Below the pieces are notes generated by a model. That model was not told where the DNA came from, did no database searches, and saw only the letters and a program-made list of their open reading frames with translations. A DNA stretch of 64,000 nt. Source: Rhodospirillaceae bacterium. GTDB lineage: Bacteria; Pseudomonadota; Alphaproteobacteria; Rhodospirillales; UBA2165. The stretch lies in assembly GCA_947467145.1 (NCBI GenBank), contig CANIGJ010000006.1, positions 102,953-166,952 on the forward strand. Reading direction: 5' to 3'. Of this stretch, positions 1 through 6,646 are shown in pieces. Each line of letters starts with the position of its first letter. Position 1 is the first letter of the stretch. The position numbers were made by a program, and so were the translations under genes.

Positions 1-21
1 CGCTGATGCGCTTAAGCCGGG

Positions 22-276
22 ATGGATTACACTTCCGCCGTCGGCTACCTCGCCGCCCTGATCACCACCGCCTCCAACCTGCCGCAGGCGATCAAGTGCT
101 GGCAGACGGGCGAGACGCATGACATCTCGCTCAAGGCCTTCATCATCCTGGCCGCCGGCCTCGGCACCTGGGTGGTTTATGGGGTGTTGAAGAGTGACGT
201 TCCGCTCATCGCCGCCAATGCGATTTCAGCAGCGATCGCGCTGTCCATCGTCGCGGCGAAATTGAAGAACGGCTAG
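22..276 (+). CDS. SemiSWEET-type (PQ-loop) small membrane protein
   Basis: An 84-residue hydrophobic protein with three predicted membrane helices, the size of a bacterial SemiSWEET half-transporter. A PQ-loop motif (NLPQAIKCW, about residues 19-27) follows the first helix, and the second and third helices end in a short charged tail. SemiSWEETs dimerise in the inner membrane and move sugars, but the substrate cannot be read from sequence. The upstream Shine-Dalgarno is weak. Its TAG stop overlaps, in a shared CTAG, the stop of the convergent gene. The family call is good; sugar transport is inferred from the family. Confidence 0.8.
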   Translation: MDYTSAVGYLAALITTASNLPQAIKCWQTGETHDISLKAFIILAAGLGTWVVYGVLKSDVPLIAANAISAAIALSIVAAKLKNG

Positions 277-680
277 GTCAGGCGCTCAGGCGCACTCGCC
301 CAGCCCTCGCCGCTCAGTTCGCAATCGGTGACGGGGCAAACGAACCGCGTGCCCGGCGGGCGCACCGGATGGGCCGCCGTGCCGGACGGGATAAAGGAAT
401 GAAATAGCTGGCATTCCTTTTCGAATGCCTTTCGTGTCGACACATAGCTGCGGAATTTAAAGGCATCGTGCGCACCAATCTGCGCCGTCAACGCACCCGC
501 CAGATCGCGGTCGTCACGCCCAACTTTTCGCACGAAAAATTTGCCATCACGCAGACGCCCCAGCGCATAGGCGCCGATCGACAATGGCTCGATATGCTCG
601 GCGATGCTGTCAGCCGTCAGCGTAAACGGGCCGAGCAGCCCGGACCCTTGCGCAGCCACTTTTGGGGCAGGTTTAGCCAT
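273..680 (-). CDS. Small hypothetical protein with a GIY-YIG-like core
   Basis: A 135-residue protein without an assigned function. Residues 36-55 (GAYAL, then VRKVGR) resemble the two short motifs of a GIY-YIG nuclease core. A following FEKEC segment (86-90) carries the acidic residue expected later in that fold, and a CPVTDC pair (115-120) could bind metal. By my alignment the position that is a catalytic Arg in active nucleases is Ala63, so activity is doubtful. It converges on the SemiSWEET gene with overlapping stop codons. The fold resemblance comes from motif spacing only. Confidence 0.55.
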   Translation of the reverse strand: MAKPAPKVAAQGSGLLGPFTLTADSIAEHIEPLSIGAYALGRLRDGKFFVRKVGRDDRDLAGALTAQIGAHDAFKFRSYVSTRKAFEKECQLFHSFIPSGTAAHPVRPPGTRFVCPVTDCELSGEGWASAPERLT

Positions 681-723
681 GGCGCGAAATTAATCGCGGC
701 ACCGCGCCGAAGTCCAGAGGGTG

Positions 724-3180
724 TCAGCCGCCCACGCTGGTGGGCTTGCCAAGGTCGGCCAGGATCTGGCGCACCTTCACCGCCAAATCCTCCATCGTGA
801 AGGGCTTGGGAATGAAGTTGATGCCCGTATCGAGGATGCCGTTATGGACCACCGCATTGCGCGTGAAACCGGTAGTGAAGAGCACGCGCATATTGGGACG
901 GCGCGTCAACACCTCGTCGGCCAACTGACGGCCGTTCACGTCGGGCATCACAATATCGGTGAACAGCAACACGATCTCGGGATGCTGATCGACAATTTCG
1001 AGCGCCTCGATCGCGTGGCCGGCCTGCAGGACCGTGTAGCCCAGCTCGCGCAGGGTATCGGCCGTCAGCTGGCGCAGGCGATCCTCGTCCTCAACCACCA
1101 AGATGACTTCGTCCGCCGACCCACCGGCGATGGGCCGCGATTCGCGTTGTACGGTCGCCGGCATGGCATCGCCGTAATGACGCGGCAGGTAGATCTTGAT
1201 CGTCGTGCCGTGGTTCGGCTCCGAATAGATCTTGATATGGCCTTTGGACTGTTTAACGAAACCATAGACCTGCGACAGGCCGAGTCCCGTCCCCATACCC
1301 GTCTTCTTCGTCGTGAAGAACGGATCGAACGCGCGATCGACCACATCGGCGGTCATACCGGTGCCGGTGTCGCTGACCGCGATCTGGACATATTGGCCGG
1401 CGCTCGTGCCATCGTTCTCGCGGCAATATTCGTCATCGAGATAGGTGTTCGCCGTCTCGATCGTCAGGCGGCCGCCGTCGATCATCGCATCGCGCGCATT
1501 GACGCACAGATTGACCAGCGCGTTTTCCAATTGCGGCGCATCGGCGAAGGTCTTCCACAGGCCGGCGCCCAGCACGGTTTCGACGCGGATCTGTTCGCCG
1601 AGCGTGCGGCGCAGCAGTTCCGACATATTGCTGACCAGACGATTGGGTTCGACCACGTCGGGCGCCAGCGCCTGCTGACGCGAGAAGGCGAGCAAGCGGC
1701 TGGTCAGGGTCTTGGCGCGGTTGACGCCTTCGAGCGCCGTATTGACGAAACGCTGCAGATCGTGGGTTTCGCCGCGATCGAGCCGACGCTGGATCAGGCT
1801 GAGGCTCGACAACATGATCGACAGCATATTGTTGAAGTCGTGCGCGATGCCGCCGGTGAGTTGGCCGACCGCTTCGATCTTTTGGAATTGCCGCAGATCG
1901 CTCTCGGCCTTTTCGCGTGCCGTCATCTGGGCGAGCAATTCGGTATTGATCTGCGCCAGCTCGCGCGTGCGCTCATCGACCTTGGCTTCCAGGATCTCGG
2001 CATGCGCGCGCACCTGTTCGGCGGCGAAGGCCAGCGCATCCTGCACGGCAGTGAATTCGCGCAAGGATGTCTCGACGCGTACCGGCGTGCGCATATCGCC
2101 GACCTGACGCCCCGCCACGGCGAGCCCGGCCAACGGCCGCGCCACGAAGCTCCACAGCCACAGGGCGATCAAGGAAGTGCCGAGCAGCACGATCGCGCCG
2201 AAGGCGGCGAGGATATAAAGCGAATCGCGCAACGGCGCTTCGATCACGGCCTGCGGGATATTGGCGGCGACCAGCCAATTGCCGATCGCGGTATGCGAAT
2301 AGCCGACCAGCGCCGGCCGGCCACCGCTCGGCCCGATGAAGGTACCTTCGAACTTATTCGCCAGGGCGAGATATTCCGGCGCGCCGGGCTTACCGGTCAC
2401 GCCCTCGTGATTCTGTGAGCGCGTGACATAGACGCCGTTGGCATCGCCAACACCAATGATCCAGCGCGGCGGCGTGACCGCCTTGATCACCTGATGGAAG
2501 TGCAACGAATCGACACTGACATGCAGCAGGTATTGCTTGCCGGAATTGGTTTTGACGGCAAGCACGATCGTGACAATCGGATTGCCGGTGCTGACCGCAT
2601 TGACCACGTTGGTGACAACCGGCTCGCTCGTTTCGAGGGCGCGATCGTCCACCGAATAAGGGCTGCGCGGCAGTTGATCGCGCTCTTCATAGGGCCGACG
2701 TGTGTTCCAAAGCTGCTGACGGTCTTCCACGCGACGGATCGCGATGTTGACGCCACCGAAGGATTTGACCCGCTGCGCCTGCTGATACAACGACTCCATA
2801 TCGTCATTGGCCAAAGCGTTCGATAACGCGAGCGTCTGCAACGTCGTCTGCAAGCCCTGCAGGTTGCGATCGATCGCGGTCGCGGCGGCGCGCGCCACGC
2901 CGATGCCTTCAAGCTCGTAACGCGCCCGTTCGGATTCCGCGTAACGCAGCAGCAGGAAGCCGGCGAACAGGATGCCCGGAATGACGAGAACGGCGACCAG
3001 CGCCAGGATGATGGCCTGGGTGGGGACTCGCCCGCGGGGGCGCGTGGGGGCCAAGGCGGCGGCCATGCGGGGAATATCGTCCTGCATCTCTGAACTGGCC
3101 GTTTTCGGCTCGTTGAGCGGAGAAACCGCCAGCGGCGGAGACATCACAGCTCCGGGATCATCTCCCACTCTCCGGTCCAT
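724..3180 (-). CDS. Hybrid sensor histidine kinase/response regulator (periplasmic Cache-type sensor)
   Basis: A membrane hybrid kinase. Numbered from the upstream TTG at 3195 (823 aa), it has a cytoplasmic N-tail, TM1 near 60-83, a periplasmic dCache-like sensor to about 325, TM2 near 327-350, a HAMP-like linker and coiled coil to about 430, then HisKA with GGIAHDFNN (His452). A HATPase domain with DTGTGM and GTGLGL motifs follows, and a C-terminal receiver has phospho-acceptor Asp747 in FTDIVMPD. I chose the ATG at 3180, which follows a G-rich stretch. A further ATG at 3144 has a well-spaced GGAG and is equally possible. No separate response regulator is adjacent, so the attached receiver is probably the first output. 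The ligand is unknown. Confidence 0.9.
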   Translation of the reverse strand: MDRRVGDDPGAVMSPPLAVSPLNEPKTASSEMQDDIPRMAAALAPTRPRGRVPTQAIILALVAVLVIPGILFAGFLLLRYAESERARYELEGIGVARAAATAIDRNLQGLQTTLQTLALSNALANDDMESLYQQAQRVKSFGGVNIAIRRVEDRQQLWNTRRPYEERDQLPRSPYSVDDRALETSEPVVTNVVNAVSTGNPIVTIVLAVKTNSGKQYLLHVSVDSLHFHQVIKAVTPPRWIIGVGDANGVYVTRSQNHEGVTGKPGAPEYLALANKFEGTFIGPSGGRPALVGYSHTAIGNWLVAANIPQAVIEAPLRDSLYILAAFGAIVLLGTSLIALWLWSFVARPLAGLAVAGRQVGDMRTPVRVETSLREFTAVQDALAFAAEQVRAHAEILEAKVDERTRELAQINTELLAQMTAREKAESDLRQFQKIEAVGQLTGGIAHDFNNMLSIMLSSLSLIQRRLDRGETHDLQRFVNTALEGVNRAKTLTSRLLAFSRQQALAPDVVEPNRLVSNMSELLRRTLGEQIRVETVLGAGLWKTFADAPQLENALVNLCVNARDAMIDGGRLTIETANTYLDDEYCRENDGTSAGQYVQIAVSDTGTGMTADVVDRAFDPFFTTKKTGMGTGLGLSQVYGFVKQSKGHIKIYSEPNHGTTIKIYLPRHYGDAMPATVQRESRPIAGGSADEVILVVEDEDRLRQLTADTLRELGYTVLQAGHAIEALEIVDQHPEIVLLFTDIVMPDVNGRQLADEVLTRRPNMRVLFTTGFTRNAVVHNGILDTGINFIPKPFTMEDLAVKVRQILADLGKPTSVGG

Positions 3181-3257
3181 CGTCCCCCGCCCCAATCACG
3201 CTTCGCCAGTATCGTCAGGCGACCTTAGCGTTTCCGGCGGAAAATCGCACCCTCGAG

Positions 3258-3283
3258 CGTTGTGACCTTTTTTGGTCACAACG
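3258..3283. repeat. Perfect 10-bp inverted repeat with T6 centre
   Basis: Arms cgttgtgacc and ggtcacaacg flank six T residues. The site lies between the kinase start and the glutathione transferase stop. Neither strand has a U-tract after the stem, so it is not a canonical intrinsic terminator. It could be an operator for the kinase gene, or a stem ending the transferase transcript. Confidence 0.5.
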
Positions 3284-3313
3284 GCTCAGTCGGGCAGCGG
3301 AAAGTCTTACAAC

Positions 3314-4033
3314 CTAACGCGTTGCCGCGTTCAGACGTTGGCTGTTGTCCTTGGTGTCGTAGATGTTAATGGCTTCCTTGCCTTCCGCCGCCTTGGCCAT
3401 GCGCTCGCGGATTTCGGTCGCCATCGCGTCGTTACGCTGCACGGCGGGACGCGCCTGCATCGCCTTAAACCAGCGGTGGAAGTTCGGGTACTCGGCCTCG
3501 GTGATGCCGCGATCCTTGTGGCCCTTGGTCCAGCCATAGGTCGCCATGTCCGCGATGGTATATTCGTCGCAACCCAGCCAGGCGCTGTCCTTCAGGCGAT
3601 TATCGAGCACGCGGTAGAGTCGGATCGATTCATTGTTATAACGATCCTTCGCGTATTGGATATTTTCCTTGGTGTAGGTGTTGAAGTGGTTGGCCTGCCC
3701 GAACATCGGGCCGACATGCGCCATCTGGAAAATGACCCATTGCAGGGTGTCGTACCGCTTGCGCGCATCCTTGGGCAGGAACTTGCCGAACTTCTCGGCC
3801 AGATAAATCAGGATCGCCCCGGATTCCATCATCGTGTATGGCTTGCCGCCCGGCCCATCGGGATCGACGATGGTCGGGATCTTATTGTTGGGCGACAGTT
3901 TCAGGTATTCGGGTTTGAACTGGTCGCCCAGGCGGATGTTGATGTCGAAGTGTTTCCACGCGACGCCCAATTCCTCGAGCATGATCATGACCTTCTGCCC
4001 GTTGGGCGTCGGCGACGAATGCAATTCGATCAT
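3314..4033 (-). CDS. Glutathione S-transferase, YfcG/YghU (Ure2p-like) type
   Basis: A 239-residue cytosolic GST-fold protein. The N-terminal thioredoxin-like domain begins with an SPTPNGQK segment whose Thr9 and Asn11 match the glutathione-contacting residues of E. coli YfcG, which has disulfide-bond reductase activity without a catalytic Cys. The helical C-terminal domain has the GPMFGQANHF stretch typical of this subgroup. The start at 4033 is set by an AGGAGG ending about 9 nt upstream; the frame stays open further upstream without signal. It is divergent from msrB, so the pair may both serve thiol and methionine redox repair, which is inference. Confidence 0.9.
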   Translation of the reverse strand: MIELHSSPTPNGQKVMIMLEELGVAWKHFDINIRLGDQFKPEYLKLSPNNKIPTIVDPDGPGGKPYTMMESGAILIYLAEKFGKFLPKDARKRYDTLQWVIFQMAHVGPMFGQANHFNTYTKENIQYAKDRYNNESIRLYRVLDNRLKDSAWLGCDEYTIADMATYGWTKGHKDRGITEAEYPNFHRWFKAMQARPAVQRNDAMATEIRERMAKAAEGKEAINIYDTKDNSQRLNAATR

Positions 4034-4154
4034 TTGATATATCCTCCTGGCGCCCGCGCCCTGCTCTATGGCGAGGTTGGCGGCGCCCCTCCTGGGGGTT
4101 AAACTTGGAACATTGGTTCCGATGCCATGTTCGATATTAGGGAGTTTGAGCGCC

Positions 4155-4553
4155 ATGAGCGACAAGATCAAGAAATCCGAGGCCGAATGGCGCGCCGAGT
4201 TGACGCCCGAACAGTATCACGTGACCCGTGAACACGGCACCGAAGCGCCCTTCACCGGCGAATATTTCAAGACCAAGGCGCCCGGCATCTATAAATGCAT
4301 CGGCTGCGGTACGGACCTGTTCCTATCCGACGACAAATTCGATTCCGGCACCGGCTGGCCGTCCTATACGCGCCCGGCCGCGGACGACGTGATCGAGGAA
4401 ACCCGCGATGTCAGCCACATGATGGTGCGCACCGAGGTTCACTGCAAAAAGTGCGGCGCCCATCTCGGCCATCTGTTTCCCGATGGCCCCGCGCCGACCG
4501 GCCTGCGCTATTGCATCAATTCGGCGTCGCTGAAGCTCGACCCGAAGAAATAG
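4155..4553 (+). CDS. msrB: Peptide-methionine (R)-S-oxide reductase MsrB
   Basis: A 132-residue cytosolic MsrB that reduces the R-epimer of methionine sulfoxide in proteins. Zinc-binding cysteines are at 48, 51, 97 and 100, the substrate-pocket motif GTGWPS at 65-70, and the catalytic Cys120 is in RYCINSASL. There is no secretion signal. The start at 4155 gives the standard family length. A GGAG lies about 10 nt upstream, and a promoter-like TTGGTT-N16-TATTAG precedes it. It is divergent from the glutathione transferase gene and followed 21 nt later by the EamA transporter. Confidence 0.95.
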   Translation: MSDKIKKSEAEWRAELTPEQYHVTREHGTEAPFTGEYFKTKAPGIYKCIGCGTDLFLSDDKFDSGTGWPSYTRPAADDVIEETRDVSHMMVRTEVHCKKCGAHLGHLFPDGPAPTGLRYCINSASLKLDPKK

Positions 4554-4574
4554 CGGTCCCGTCGACGTCCTCGA

Positions 4575-5462
4575 ATGACTTCCGCCACTGGCATGAAGCC
4601 GGTGACGCGCGGCATCCTATACATGATCGCCGCGTCAGCGCTCATTTCCGCCAACGATGCGGCGATCAAGGTGCTGATCACGCAAGGCTTCCATTCGCTC
4701 GAGGTCGTGTTCTTCCGTAATTTTTTCGGTGTGCTCGCCTTCCTGCCGTTCTATTGGCGGCTCGGCATGGCGTCCTTACGGACCGAACGCTTCGGCTTTC
4801 ATCTGTTCAAGAACCTGCTGCAAACGACGAGCATCGTCGCCTATTTCTGGGCGCTCGGCTTGATCAGCTTGGCCGATGCGGCGGCGCTCGGCTTCATGCA
4901 GCCGATCTTTTCGTCAGCGGGCGCCATCTTGTTCATGGGCGAGCGTTCGCGTTTGATCCGCTGGGTCTGCATCGCCACCGGCATGGGCGGCATGGTGATC
5001 CTGCTGTCGCCCGGCCTCAGCGGCACACTCAACATGGGCACCCTGCTGGTGATCGGCGCCACCATCGTCGGCGCCTGTGTACGTTTGATGACCAAGAACC
5101 TGATCCGCACCGACTCGGCCTCGACCATCGTCATCTACTTGTCCGTCACGGTCACGGTGCTGACCTTCATCCCGTCGCTGTTCGTCTGGGTTTGGCCCAA
5201 TTTCTGGCAATGGGTCCTGTTCATCGCCATCGGCGCCTCAGGCAGCGCCTGCCACTGGCTGATGACCGAGGCCCTGAAGCATGGCGACGTGACCGCGATC
5301 GAGCCGATGAACTACACGCGGCTGGTGTGGGCAGCCTTTTTCGGCATGCTTATCTTCGGCAACGTGCCCGGGCTGGCCACCTGGGTGGGGGGTGCGATCA
5401 TCATCACAGGCGCAATCCTGCTGCTGCGCGTCGAAACCCGCGAAAGACAGCGGATTTCCTAG
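4575..5462 (+). CDS. EamA-family (DMT superfamily) transporter
   Basis: A 295-residue inner-membrane protein with about ten predicted helices arranged as two EamA repeats. The first repeat contains the conserved stretch around ISANDAAIKVL near the N-terminus. The second ends with LLLRVETRE, a short basic cytoplasmic tail. Members of this superfamily export or exchange metabolites, and the substrate here cannot be assigned. It is 21 nt downstream of msrB and probably cotranscribed with it. An 87-nt gap separates it from the ring-cleavage dioxygenase. Confidence 0.88.
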   Translation: MTSATGMKPVTRGILYMIAASALISANDAAIKVLITQGFHSLEVVFFRNFFGVLAFLPFYWRLGMASLRTERFGFHLFKNLLQTTSIVAYFWALGLISLADAAALGFMQPIFSSAGAILFMGERSRLIRWVCIATGMGGMVILLSPGLSGTLNMGTLLVIGATIVGACVRLMTKNLIRTDSASTIVIYLSVTVTVLTFIPSLFVWVWPNFWQWVLFIAIGASGSACHWLMTEALKHGDVTAIEPMNYTRLVWAAFFGMLIFGNVPGLATWVGGAIIITGAILLLRVETRERQRIS

Positions 5463-5549
5463 GATATTTCGGTGTTAAGACATTGACGCCGAGCGCTTTT
5501 TTGGGTTCGATGGCCACAACTGCACATTGAGAAGCTGGGAGATAACTTC

Positions 5550-6566
5550 ATGGCTCAGATCGCGTATGGCGTTGGGACCTCGCATGGCCCGCTCCTGAAC
5601 CTGCCGCCCGCCGAATGGGAAGTCCGCGCCAATTTTGATCGCGCGCAAATCGACCTAGCACTGCGCGATGGCACCTATACCTACGAGGAACTTCATAAAC
5701 ATCGCGGCGGCCCGCATTTCGCGAAGTTCACCACGCTCGACGAACGCACCGCGCGGCACACGCGTTGCCAGCAAGGTCTCGATCAATTGGGCGACAAGCT
5801 GCTGGCCGCCGATCCGGACATCATGGTCGTCGTCGGCGACGATCAGCACGAGTGGTTCATGGAAGACAAGCAGCCGTCCTTCTCCGTTTTCTGCGGCGAC
5901 GAGATCCAGAACCTCACGCTCACCGAAGAAGAGCGCGAACACAAAATCAAAATCGGCCGCGGCAGCGATATGTATTCCTATCGCCCGCTCGCCGATCAGG
6001 CCTATCCGGTCGCCAAGGACCTCTCGCTGCACATCCACCAACAGGCGGTCGAGGACGAATTCGACGTCGCCGCCTGCATGAAGCAGCCGACCGATGCGGA
6101 CGGCTCCATTCGTTCCGTCGGCCATGCCATCGGCTTCATCTATCGCCGCCTGCTGCGCGATAAGCCGGTGCCGGTCGTGCCTGTGCTGCTCAACACCTTC
6201 TATCCGCCCAACCAACCAACGCCGAAGCGTTGCTACGAATTCGGCAAGTCGATCGGTCGCGCGATCCGCTCGTGGAAATCCGACGCGCGCATCGCGGCGG
6301 TCGCATCGGGCGGCATCAGCCACTTCGTCGTCGATGAGGAATGGGATCACAAGATGCTCGGCGCCTTCAAGAACGGCGACGTCGAGACTTTGATCAACGA
6401 ACCGAACATCATGTTCCGCTCGGGCTCGTCGGAAACCAAGAATTGGATCTGCGTCGCCGGCATCCTCGAAGGCAGCGGCCTGAAGATGGACCTGCTCGAC
6501 TACGTGCCGTGCTATCGCACCGACGCCGGTACCGGCTCGGGCATGGCGTTCGCAACCTGGTCCTAG
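5550..6566 (+). CDS. LigB-family class III extradiol ring-cleavage dioxygenase
   Basis: A 338-residue protein related to the catalytic (LigB) half of protocatechuate 4,5-dioxygenase and gallate-type dioxygenases, which open catechol-like rings with non-haem Fe(II). His12 in GTSHGPLL matches the first iron ligand, a His-rich stretch near residues 49-60 can supply the second, and GGISHFVVDE carries the likely catalytic His and the acidic ligand. No separate LigA-type small subunit is adjacent, so it either works alone or recruits one from elsewhere. A clear GGGAG lies upstream of the ATG. A weak promoter candidate, TTGACG at 5483 with TTCGAT at 5506, precedes it. The substrate is unknown. Confidence 0.85.
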   Translation: MAQIAYGVGTSHGPLLNLPPAEWEVRANFDRAQIDLALRDGTYTYEELHKHRGGPHFAKFTTLDERTARHTRCQQGLDQLGDKLLAADPDIMVVVGDDQHEWFMEDKQPSFSVFCGDEIQNLTLTEEEREHKIKIGRGSDMYSYRPLADQAYPVAKDLSLHIHQQAVEDEFDVAACMKQPTDADGSIRSVGHAIGFIYRRLLRDKPVPVVPVLLNTFYPPNQPTPKRCYEFGKSIGRAIRSWKSDARIAAVASGGISHFVVDEEWDHKMLGAFKNGDVETLINEPNIMFRSGSSETKNWICVAGILEGSGLKMDLLDYVPCYRTDAGTGSGMAFATWS

Positions 6567-6646
6567 CGGCGTAAAGACAAACGCGGAAGCCTCGCCGGTT
6601 CACCGGCGGGCCGTCCGGGTTACGTAAGTCGGAGAGCAATTACGCC

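Noticed and set aside
721..2418. Long open frame (565 codons) on the plus strand
   Set aside because: It is antisense to the hybrid kinase, whose domains are unmistakable. The translation is Arg/Gly/Asp-rich without family resemblance, typical of a high-GC shadow frame.
3258..3283. CRP/FNR-type operator
   Set aside because: The half-sites TGTGA and TCACA are present but 10 nt apart instead of 6, so it does not fit the CRP spacing.
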